From assembly GCA_015654915.1 (NCBI GenBank), contig JAATFY010000220.1:1-6621 (forward strand): a stretch of 6,621 bases of DNA, read 5' to 3'. The DNA is from Rhodospirillales bacterium (GTDB lineage Bacteria > Pseudomonadota > Alphaproteobacteria > UBA9219). The notes below the pieces were generated by a model. The model searched no databases. It had not been told where the DNA came from and saw nothing but the letters and a program-made list of their open reading frames with translations. This document shows, piece by piece, positions 1-5,831 of this stretch. The first letter of the stretch is position 1. The number at the start of each line of letters is the position of its first letter. The position numbers were made by a program, and so were the translations under genes.

Positions 1-1380
1 AAGGGCCAGATCGGCAATTCCGAAGTCGGCCATATGAATCTGGGTGCCGGCCGCGTCATATTTCAGGATTTGCCGCTGATCGACCGCGCCATTGCCAATA
101 ATGAACTTGCGGCGAATGTGGCATTGCAAGGGTTGATTGCAAAATTGAAACAAAGCGGTGGCACCTGTCATCTGATGGGGCTTGCGTCACCCGGCGGCGT
201 GCATGCGCATCAGGATCACATCGTAGCGCTGGCACGTGAAGTTACAAAGGCGGGGGTGCCGGTCGCCGTACACGCTTTCCTCGATGGCCGCGACGTGCCG
301 CCGCAAAGCGCTGCCGAACAGATCGCGAAATTTGCCGCCGACCTTCGCATGATCGATGTAAGAACGGTGGGTAAAGCGAAACTTGTAACGCTCTGCGGCC
401 GTTATTACGCGATGGATCGCGACAAACGCTGGGAACGTATCGAGAAAGCCTATAATTTATTGATGCAAGGTACGGGCGTTGCCGCGACCGATGCCGTCGC
501 TGCCATCAAGGCAAGTTATGCCGCGAATGTGACGGACGAATTCGTGCTGCCGGTCGCGCTGGACCATTACCAGGGCATGAAAGACGGCGACGGCATCCTG
601 TTCGCCAATTTCCGCGCCGACCGCGCGCGCGAAATTCTTACGGCGCTGCTTGATCCCGCTTTTACCGGTTTCGTCCGCACGAAGACCGTGCGTTTTGCGG
701 CGGCGGCCGGAATGGTCGAATATTCGGATCAACTCAATAAAGTGATGACGGCGTTATTCCCGCCCAAGGTAATCGAGAGTGGCATGGGCGAAATTATCTC
801 GAAGGCAGGTTTGAAGCAGCTGCGTATCGCCGAGACGGAAAAATATTCGCACGTGACATTCTTCTTTAACGGCGGGCGCGAAGAACCTTACGCAGGAGAG
901 GAGCGCATCGTCGTGCCCTCGCCGAAAGTGGCGACGTACGATTTGCAGCCGGAGATGTCCGCGCGCGGCCTGACGGATAAAGTGGTCGAAGCCGTGAACA
1001 GCGGCAAATTCGATTTCATCGTTCTGAATTACGCCAATCCCGACATGGTGGGTCATACGGGGTCGCTGGATGCCGCGATCAAGGCGGTGGAAGCCATCGA
1101 TGAATGCTTGGGCCGTTTGTTCGCGGCGATTGAGAAACAGGGCGGCTTTGTTTTGCTGACGGCCGATCACGGCAATTGCGAGCACATGTATGATCCGGAA
1201 ACCAAAGGTCCGCATACGGCGCACACGCTCGAGAGAGTGCCGGTGATGCTGGTCAACGGGCCTGCGGCGGTGAAAGCGCTGCATGACGGCAAACTGGCCG
1301 ATGTCGCACCGACTTTGCTGGAACTGATGGGCATGCCGAAACCGGATGTGATGGATGGCGTCAGCCTAATAGCGAAGTAA
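1..1380 (+). CDS. gpmI: 2,3-bisphosphoglycerate-independent phosphoglycerate mutase, 5' end outside window
   Basis: Interconverts 3- and 2-phosphoglycerate in glycolysis and gluconeogenesis in the cytoplasm, using two Mn ions and a phosphoserine intermediate. The frame is open from base 1, and its first codons read KGQIGNSEVGH, the family's catalytic-serine motif (Ser codon 19-21). An ATG at 34 is therefore internal and the true start lies upstream. Further family motifs: HAFLDGRD (from 271), GRYYAMDRD (from 397), FRADRARE (about 616-639), NYANPDMVGHTG with metal-ligand Asp (1042) and His (1054), TADHGN with Asp-His (1165-1170), and PHTAHT (1210-1227). All expected metal ligands seem present. 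The window holds 459 codons of a protein usually about 510 long, so roughly 50 N-terminal residues are missing. The TAA stop is followed by a likely terminator, suggesting it is not cotranscribed with the genes downstream. Confidence 0.97.
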   Translation, partial: KGQIGNSEVGHMNLGAGRVIFQDLPLIDRAIANNELAANVALQGLIAKLKQSGGTCHLMGLASPGGVHAHQDHIVALAREVTKAGVPVAVHAFLDGRDVPPQSAAEQIAKFAADLRMIDVRTVGKAKLVTLCGRYYAMDRDKRWERIEKAYNLLMQGTGVAATDAVAAIKASYAANVTDEFVLPVALDHYQGMKDGDGILFANFRADRAREILTALLDPAFTGFVRTKTVRFAAAAGMVEYSDQLNKVMTALFPPKVIESGMGEIISKAGLKQLRIAETEKYSHVTFFFNGGREEPYAGEERIVVPSPKVATYDLQPEMSARGLTDKVVEAVNSGKFDFIVLNYANPDMVGHTGSLDAAIKAVEAIDECLGRLFAAIEKQGGFVLLTADHGNCEHMYDPETKGPHTAHTLERVPVMLVNGPAAVKALHDGKLADVAPTLLELMGMPKPDVMDGVSLIAK

Positions 1381-1401
1381 TTAACCATATTGCCGTTGGC
1401 C

Positions 1402-1440
1402 GGACGTGGCGCTACGCTCCCGCACGTGTCCTTATTGTTT
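1402..1440 (+). terminator. Probable Rho-independent terminator after gpmI
   Basis: It lies 21 bases after the gpmI stop codon. GGAC (1402-1405) pairs with GTCC (1428-1431), GTG (1406-1408) with CAC (1423-1425) and CG (1410-1411) with CG (1421-1422). Small bulges and a 9-base loop separate or close these stems, and a T-rich run (CTTATTGTTTT, 1430-1440) follows. The stem is imperfect, so termination may be partial. It would separate gpmI transcription from the small gene at 1503. Confidence 0.5.
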
Positions 1441-1453
1441 TCAGGGGAATTTC

Positions 1454-1494
1454 TTGCTAGAAAACGTCAAGTATTTAATGGATTTATAAAGGAG
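1454..1494 (+). promoter_or_regulatory. AT-rich leader of the small gene: weak promoter elements and a good ribosome binding site
   Basis: A clear Shine-Dalgarno GGAG (1491-1494) stands 8 bases before the ATG at 1503 and supports that start. Upstream is a -10-like TTTAAT (1474-1479, 5 of 6 consensus positions). The nearest -35-like TTGCTA (1454-1459) is only 14 bases away, shorter than ideal. An alternative pair is TTGTTT (1435-1440) and TAGAAA (1458-1463) at 17-base spacing. The ribosome binding site is solid; the promoter choice is uncertain. Confidence 0.3.
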
Positions 1495-1502
1495 AAAGAA
1501 TT

Positions 1503-1997
1503 ATGACAAACCTGCAAATTGTGCCCGACATACTTATTGAAGAAGCAGTGCGAACCGCTTTCGAGGAAGAAGTCAGGCACAAATTTAAAAACCAACCGGA
1601 TGAAGTGGCCAACAAGTTATCGCTTGTGAACGACAGGGAAAATTTTTTCCAAACGTCCTTCAACAGATTTAAACTCGATGAATTTGAAGCTACGTTGGTA
1701 GCCTTGAGCATGGAAGAAACTTTTCTCTCCATAACATTTCCAAGCAAAACCATTAGTGAAATGTACGCAAACGGTCATGGAACCCCACGGGGTGTCGTCA
1801 ATACAGTGAAGCGATTGCTGGAACAGAGGGCCATCGTCGCTTCAACCAGCACGGATGACAAACGACCCGACCAGAGGGCAAGGCATCATGCAGGCGTAGC
1901 GCCGATTTTCGGGCCGTTGCGTCACGCGGTTCGGCGCGACCATCATGCGGGGCTGAGGCCGGGCGTGACTCCCGGGTTGAAAGCACCTGGATTATAA
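1503..1997 (+). CDS. Small protein with a possible MarR-like winged-helix domain; C-terminal third doubtful
   Basis: I do not recognise this 164-residue protein as a named family. Residues about 57-122 resemble a winged helix-turn-helix of MarR type: FKLDEFEATLVAL like helix 2, ISEMYANGHGTPRGVVNTVKRLLEQRAIV like the helix-turn-helix, and STDDKR like the DxxR wing. If so, it would be a cytoplasmic DNA-binding regulator. The N-terminal half is rich in charged helical sequence. GC is about 41% over 1501-1740 but about 68% over 1861-1980. Residues from about 123 on (rich in Arg, His, Gly, Pro) show none of the dimerising C-terminal helices a MarR protein has. The tail may be read-through into formerly non-coding DNA after a deletion or frameshift. 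The start is supported by GGAG at 1491. It sits alone between the gpmI terminator and envC. Alternatives: an acquired orphan gene, or a decaying remnant. Confidence 0.55.
   Translation: MTNLQIVPDILIEEAVRTAFEEEVRHKFKNQPDEVANKLSLVNDRENFFQTSFNRFKLDEFEATLVALSMEETFLSITFPSKTISEMYANGHGTPRGVVNTVKRLLEQRAIVASTSTDDKRPDQRARHHAGVAPIFGPLRHAVRRDHHAGLRPGVTPGLKAPGL
1883..1976. other. GC-rich segment with several inverted repeats
   Basis: Within the doubtful 3' end of the small gene, three inverted repeats are packed into about 90 bases. GGCG (1893-1896) can pair with CGCC (1900-1903). GCGCCGA (1899-1905) is a perfect 7-base complement of TCGGCGC (1931-1937), with a shorter inner stem possible between 1913-1916 and 1927-1930. 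CCGGG (1959-1963) pairs with CCCGG (1971-1975). No T-run follows, so it is not an obvious intrinsic terminator. It could be a structured RNA, a REP-like element, or simply GC-rich DNA. I recognise no known RNA family. Confidence 0.3.
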
Positions 1998-2016
1998 ACC
2001 GCCGCTAAACTTTTCC

Positions 2017-2045
2017 TGTTCACCGCCGTAGCGTGACCGCATAAT
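2017..2045 (+). promoter_or_regulatory. Possible envC promoter, perhaps giving a leaderless transcript
   Basis: A -10-like CATAAT (2040-2045, 5 of 6 consensus positions) sits just before the envC start. At 17-base spacing the -35 position holds TGTTCA (2017-2022), only 3 of 6 consensus positions. The expected transcription start, 7 bases beyond the hexamer, falls at 2052, which is the A of the ATG. No purine-rich Shine-Dalgarno is seen before that ATG. The weak -35 keeps this tentative. Confidence 0.3.
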
Positions 2046-2051
2046 GCGGGC

Positions 2052-3176
2052 ATGATTCTCCGGCGTTTTCTTCCCGTCTTTTTTATCATGTGCGCGAGTG
2101 TGCCGCCGCATCATGCGTGGGCCAGCACGAAAGACAATCTCAATAAGGTCGAGTCCGAACTTGACCAGCAGAAACAGCAGGCTGCCGCGCTGGATGAGAA
2201 AGCGCGCGAGACCAGCGAAGGACTCAGGGATTTGCGGCAGAGGCTAATCGCGGCGACGGCGGCCTTTCAGGCCAAGGAAGCGGAGCAGGAGGGGCTTGAG
2301 GACAAGCTTGACGAGTTGACGCAGGATATCGACGCCAAAAACAAGGCGCTGAAAGACGAGCGGCATAAACTGAATATCCTGACCGATGCGCTGATTGAGT
2401 TGAGCCGCCAGCCGCCGGAATCCGAATTCCTGCAATCCAATCTGACCAGTGATCATATTCACCGCGCCATTCTTTTGCGCGCGCTGGTGCCACGCCTGTC
2501 GGCGGAAACGGAAACCATCGCCCGCGACCTGACCTCGCTCGGCGAGTTGCAGACGCAACTGGCGGAGCAAAAGCATCTCGCCATCGTCACCCAGGAAAAT
2601 CTGCAGGGGCAGCAGCACGATCTCGACCAGCTGATCCGGACGCGGCAGGGATTGCTGCAGCGGACCGAGGCGCAGAAAGAAGCCATCGCCCGCCAGTTGG
2701 TATCGCTTTCGAGTGAAGCCAAGGATTTGCGGCAGCTGCTGGACAGGGTCACGCCCAAGCATGCGCCGCGCGCGCAGGAGCATGTTTTGCGCTCTGCTCT
2801 GAAGCCGCCAGTGGCGGGCACCCTCCTGCATGGTTTCGGCACCCGCGACGCCGACGGGGTGGTAAGTCAGGGCCTCACTTATACGGCTCTGCCGGGCAGC
2901 CCGGTCGTGGCGCCGCAGGCCGGACGCGTGGTTTTCGCGGGGCCTTTTCGCGGCTACGGGCAAATTCTGATCCTGCAGCATGCCGGCGGCTATCACAGCT
3001 TTTTGGCCGGATTCGGACGGATCGACGCCGATATGGGGCAGGAGGTGGGGGCCGGGGAGCCGCTCGGCGTTCTGCCGGTCAAAAGCGCCGCAAAACCCGA
3101 ACTTTACTTCGAATGGCGGCACAATAACGAACCCATCGACCCGACCGAGGGAATCGCGCTATCAAAAAGCCGGTGA
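2052..3176 (+). CDS. envC: EnvC-like murein hydrolase activator (coiled coil plus degenerate LytM/M23 domain)
   Basis: A periplasmic factor that, by family knowledge, activates N-acetylmuramoyl-L-alanine amidases during septal peptidoglycan splitting rather than cutting itself. Of 374 residues, 1-24 form a signal peptide with probable cleavage after AWA (24). Residues about 27-115 and 150-232 are charged heptad-like coiled coil (Gln, Glu, Lys, Leu rich). Residues about 253-366 form the LytM (peptidase M23-like) domain, with GSPVVAPQAGRVVFAGPF and HAGGYHSFLAGF typical of EnvC-type proteins. The four zinc and catalytic positions of active M23 enzymes are replaced: HxGxD reads SQGLT, the YAHL histidine is Gly320 and HxH reads ELY. 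It is therefore predicted non-catalytic. Close alphaproteobacterial relatives include the EnvC-type LytM factors such as Caulobacter LdpF. It lies 80 bases upstream of ctpA, and its start lacks a clear Shine-Dalgarno. The symbol is by similarity; orthology to E. coli EnvC is inferred. Confidence 0.9.
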   Translation: MILRRFLPVFFIMCASVPPHHAWASTKDNLNKVESELDQQKQQAAALDEKARETSEGLRDLRQRLIAATAAFQAKEAEQEGLEDKLDELTQDIDAKNKALKDERHKLNILTDALIELSRQPPESEFLQSNLTSDHIHRAILLRALVPRLSAETETIARDLTSLGELQTQLAEQKHLAIVTQENLQGQQHDLDQLIRTRQGLLQRTEAQKEAIARQLVSLSSEAKDLRQLLDRVTPKHAPRAQEHVLRSALKPPVAGTLLHGFGTRDADGVVSQGLTYTALPGSPVVAPQAGRVVFAGPFRGYGQILILQHAGGYHSFLAGFGRIDADMGQEVGAGEPLGVLPVKSAAKPELYFEWRHNNEPIDPTEGIALSKSR

Positions 3177-3269
3177 GATTGATAATCTCGCGCTTGTACC
3201 CTTCTGAATCTCTTCCGTACCGAGATTTTCTTTTCGCCTTCTGATAGGATCGCCCGATGCCGAAATCTC
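3175..3269 (+). promoter_or_regulatory. GAGATT/AATCTC repeat array across the envC-ctpA junction; possible RNA switch or operator
   Basis: Five copies of one hexamer in alternating orientation lie within 95 bases: GAGATT 3175-3180 (overlapping the envC stop), AATCTC 3184-3189, AATCTC 3207-3212, GAGATT 3222-3227 and AATCTC 3264-3269 (inside ctpA codons 3-5). Adjacent pairs form two local hairpins, 3175-3189 with a 3-base loop and 3207-3227 with a 9-base loop. The fourth copy, extended to GAGATTT (3222-3228), also perfectly matches AAATCTC (3263-3269). That alternative stem would place the ctpA AGGA ribosome site (3246-3249) and ATG (3257) in its loop. The repeats are seen; any regulatory role is inference. 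Confidence 0.4.
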
Positions 3270-4696
3270 TCCTTCGCCTTCTTGCCGTTTTTTCCGTCGT
3301 CGCCTTGCTGGCCACGGCGCCGATCTGGGCGAAAACCGCGCCTAAGGACGCGCCCGCCGCGACGGCCGAACCGGCAGCCGACCGCGATTCTTCGGATACC
3401 TTCAAACAACTCACCCTTTTCTCGGATGTGCTGGAACGCGTGCGCGCCGACTATGTCGATCCGGTCACCGACGAAAAACTGATCGAAGCTTCCCTCAACG
3501 GGATGCTGAGTTCGCTCGATCCGCATTCGGGTTATCTCAACAAGAAAAACTTCCAGGATATGCAGACGCAGACCAAGGGTGAATTCGGCGGCCTCGGCAT
3601 CGAAGTGACGATGGACAACGGAATTGTCAAAGTCATATCGCCGATCGACGACACGCCTGCCGCCAAGGCCGGTATCCAGTCGGGCGACCTGATCACCCAT
3701 ATCGACGGCAAGCCCGTCACGGAATTCACGCTGGCGGAAGCCGTCGACAAGATGCGCGGCACGCCCGGCACCAAGATCACGCTGACCATCCGCCGCGGCA
3801 GCCTGAACGGCCAGCCGTTCGATGTGACGCTGACCCGCGCCGTCATTCATATCCAGTCGGTGCGGTGGGAGCCCAAGGGCAATATCGCCTATATCCGCGT
3901 TACCGCCTTTAACGAGCAGACGCAGAGCGGCCTCGACAAGGCGCTTGCCGAAGCCGAAGAGAAAATTGGCGCGAAACTCGAAGGCTACGTCATCGATTTG
4001 CGTAACAACCCCGGCGGTTTGCTGGAGCAGGCGATCTCGGTCTCCGGCAGTTTCCTCGATGCGGGCAAGGAAGTGGTATCGACCCGCGGCCGCCATAAGG
4101 AAGAAGACCAGAGCTTTGTCGCCAAGGGCGGCGACCGTGCGCACGGCAAGCCAATCGCCGTGCTGATCAATGGCGGTTCGGCCTCGGCTTCCGAAATCGT
4201 GGCGGGCGCCTTGCAGGATCACAAACGCGCGATTTTGGTCGGCACCAAGACCTTCGGCAAAGGTTCGGTGCAAACCATTATTCCGGTGGCGGGCGGCGGG
4301 GCGATGCGTCTTACGACCTCGCGCTATTTCACGCCGTCGGGCCGTTCGATCCAGGCGCTCGGCATCGAGCCTGACATTATTGTGCAGCCGGCGAAGCTTG
4401 AAAAAGTGGCAATGGGCCCCGGTCTTCACGAAGCCGATCTGCGCGGCGCTTTGCAAAATCCGGACAAGGACAAGGCCGGTACACCGCCCACCGCCACGCC
4501 AACCCCTCCGACCGAAGACGATGCCGATGGCCTCGATCAGTCTTCCGACAGCAACATCAACAAGGACAAAGCGGGCGACAAGACCGGCAAGAAAGACGAA
4601 CCGCCGTTCGATTACCAGCTTGCCCGCGCGCTCGATTTGATCCGCGGTATCCATCTGTTCGAAGCCAAGACCGAAACGAAATCCGGAGCGAAATAA
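3257..4696 (+). CDS. ctpA: C-terminal processing peptidase, S41 family (CtpA), exported PDZ serine protease
   Basis: A periplasmic protease that recognises C-terminal tails of substrates through a PDZ domain; in other bacteria such enzymes control peptidoglycan hydrolases and other envelope proteins. Of 479 residues, 1-25 form a signal peptide (likely cleavage after IWA). Residues about 50-100 are the N-terminal cap (YVDPVTDEKLIEASLNGML, SLDPHSGYL). About 108-180 is the PDZ domain with the GLGI carboxylate-binding loop at 112-115. About 200-375 is the S41 catalytic core. By the spacing known from E. coli Prc, the nucleophile is Ser310 (GGSASASE), the base Lys335 (TFGKGSVQ) and the third residue Gln339; all are present. 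A Pro/Thr/Asp/Lys-rich linker (about 402-449) separates the core from a short helical end (FDYQLARALDLIRGI). AGGA (3246-3249), 7 bases before the ATG, supports the start. The next gene begins one base after the stop, so they are surely cotranscribed. Confidence 0.96.
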   Translation: MPKSLLRLLAVFSVVALLATAPIWAKTAPKDAPAATAEPAADRDSSDTFKQLTLFSDVLERVRADYVDPVTDEKLIEASLNGMLSSLDPHSGYLNKKNFQDMQTQTKGEFGGLGIEVTMDNGIVKVISPIDDTPAAKAGIQSGDLITHIDGKPVTEFTLAEAVDKMRGTPGTKITLTIRRGSLNGQPFDVTLTRAVIHIQSVRWEPKGNIAYIRVTAFNEQTQSGLDKALAEAEEKIGAKLEGYVIDLRNNPGGLLEQAISVSGSFLDAGKEVVSTRGRHKEEDQSFVAKGGDRAHGKPIAVLINGGSASASEIVAGALQDHKRAILVGTKTFGKGSVQTIIPVAGGGAMRLTTSRYFTPSGRSIQALGIEPDIIVQPAKLEKVAMGPGLHEADLRGALQNPDKDKAGTPPTATPTPPTEDDADGLDQSSDSNINKDKAGDKTGKKDEPPFDYQLARALDLIRGIHLFEAKTETKSGAK

Positions 4697-4697
4697 G

Positions 4698-5816
4698 GTG
4701 GCTGCGCCTCCGGCCGACCCGAAAGACGGCGGCAAAGCTTTCTTGCCGCCGCGGCGCGAGACTTTTCTCGCCCGCTATCCGCGCAAATGGAAGATCGGCG
4801 CGGCGGCGGTTCTGTTTGCGGCGCTGGTCGCGTTGGCGTTTGTCCTGGCGCCGTCATCCCCGACGAATGCGCCCGCGCCGGAAAATAAAATTACTGCCAG
4901 CATACAGGGAGCGGACACGGACGCTTCGCGCACCAATACGGCCCCCGATGCCGCGGGCAATGCCGATGCCGGTTCCAGCGCCGCCGGCGATATTATTCTC
5001 AATGCACAGGACGATCGCACGATTAAAATGACCGCGGCGCCCGCCGCCGGTCTTTCCGAAGATACGGCAGAAGGCAGCCTGCCGCGCATCGCCGAGGATG
5101 GACGGCAGCCATGGCAGATTTATGCGCGGCCCTTCAACACGGCGGACAAGCGTCCGCGTGTCGCCATCGTCATCGTCGATCTCGGCCTGTCGCGCGCCGC
5201 GACGGACGCCGCCATCAACCGCCTGCCCGCGAACGTCACGCTGGCGTTCGATGTGCAAAGCCCTGTGGTCGGCGCGTGGTGCGGCCGCGCGCGGCAGGAC
5301 GGGCATGAAACGCTGCTGATGGTGCCGATGGAACCATTCGATTATCCGCGCAGCGATCCCGGTCCCAACACCCTGCTGACCAGCCTTCCCAACAGCGACA
5401 ATCTGGGACGGCTTTACTGGGCGCTGCGGCAAAGCACCGGCTATGTCGGCATCACGACGCTCAGCGGTTCGCGCTTCACGACCGACCCCGACAAGCTGAC
5501 CTCCGTGCTCGATGTCCTGCATAAACGCGAGCTTATGATTTTCGACGCGCGCGTGGCGCCGCACAGCGCCATCATGGACATGGCCCACAACATGCATGTG
5601 GCGGCGGCGGCGGCGACCATGCGGATCGACCAGAATCCGTCGCCCGAAGCCATCGATGCGGCGCTTAGCCAGCTCGAGAAAACCGCGCATCTGACCGGCC
5701 ACGCCGTCGGTGTCGCTTCATCCATGCCGGTCGTGATCGACCGTTTGCAGGTCTGGCTCAAGGAATTGCCGCATCAGGGCATCGCCCTCGCGCCGATTTC
5801 GGCGATGGTTCAATAA
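4698..5816 (+). CDS. Membrane-anchored divergent polysaccharide deacetylase family protein
   Basis: A member of the divergent polysaccharide deacetylase family (Polysacc_deac_2, YibQ-like), commonly encoded beside envC and ctpA; substrate and activity are not established. The start is GTG at 4698, one base after the ctpA stop, with GGAG at 4685-4688 inside the ctpA end. Of 372 residues, about 1-31 are cytoplasmic, 32-51 are one hydrophobic helix, about 52-128 are an Ala/Asp/Pro-rich flexible periplasmic linker, and about 129-372 are the domain. The domain carries RIAEDGRQPWQIYARPF, RPRVAIVIVDLGLS, GHETLLMVPMEPFDYP, GPNTLL, GYVGI and GSRFTTD. The usual Asp-Asp of IDDxG reads Val160-Asp161, and the usual Asn-Asn-x-Met-Gly reads TTLSG (253-257), so classical metal-dependent catalysis is doubtful. 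It probably acts in peptidoglycan remodelling with its neighbours. Confidence 0.9.
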   Translation: MAAPPADPKDGGKAFLPPRRETFLARYPRKWKIGAAAVLFAALVALAFVLAPSSPTNAPAPENKITASIQGADTDASRTNTAPDAAGNADAGSSAAGDIILNAQDDRTIKMTAAPAAGLSEDTAEGSLPRIAEDGRQPWQIYARPFNTADKRPRVAIVIVDLGLSRAATDAAINRLPANVTLAFDVQSPVVGAWCGRARQDGHETLLMVPMEPFDYPRSDPGPNTLLTSLPNSDNLGRLYWALRQSTGYVGITTLSGSRFTTDPDKLTSVLDVLHKRELMIFDARVAPHSAIMDMAHNMHVAAAAATMRIDQNPSPEAIDAALSQLEKTAHLTGHAVGVASSMPVVIDRLQVWLKELPHQGIALAPISAMVQ

Positions 5817-5831
5817 GAGATCCGGAGTCCG

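Larger units (their letters stand above)
1883..2116. repeat. Recurring short near-palindrome GCATNATGC
   Basis: GCATCATGC occurs at 1883-1891 and 2108-2116 and GCATAATGC at 2039-2047. A partial copy CATCATGC lies at 1941-1948. Each full copy is a 4-base inverted repeat around one central base. The copies flank the presumed envC promoter region and extend into the first codons of envC. They could be operator half-sites or chance; the last copy is inside signal-peptide coding sequence. Confidence 0.3.

Noticed and set aside
34..36. ATG at 34 as the start of gpmI
   Set aside because: The frame stays open upstream and encodes the catalytic-serine motif GNSEVGH, which the protein needs.
754..1284. 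Minus-strand open frame (176 codons) opposite gpmI
   Set aside because: It overlaps the most conserved catalytic part of gpmI and has no recognisable domain.
1798..1986. Minus-strand open frame opposite the 3' end of the small gene
   Set aside because: Considered as the true coding strand of the GC-rich tail, but only 62 residues with no motif or ribosome binding site seen.
1883..2000. GC-rich tail as a known RNA gene (SRP RNA, 6S, tmRNA, RNase P or tRNA)
   Set aside because: None of the conserved sequence signatures of these RNAs that I know could be found on either strand.
2244..3122. Minus-strand open frame (292 codons) opposite envC
   Set aside because: Its apparent Leu/Arg/Gln-rich character mirrors the coiled-coil codons of envC; no independent motif.
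3104..4735. Long minus-strand open frame (543 codons) opposite ctpA
   Set aside because: It lies antisense to a gene with complete, family-typical motifs; its translation is Arg/Gly/His-rich without recognisable domains, as expected from GC-rich codon use on the other strand.
5590..5599. Perfect 10-base palindrome ACATGCATGT
   Set aside because: It lies inside the deacetylase coding sequence (His-Met-His region) and is isolated; chance is sufficient.
4854..5702. Minus-strand open frame (282 codons) opposite the deacetylase gene
   Set aside because: Antisense shadow of a well-supported gene; the translation is Arg/Gly/His-rich with no domain or ribosome binding context.
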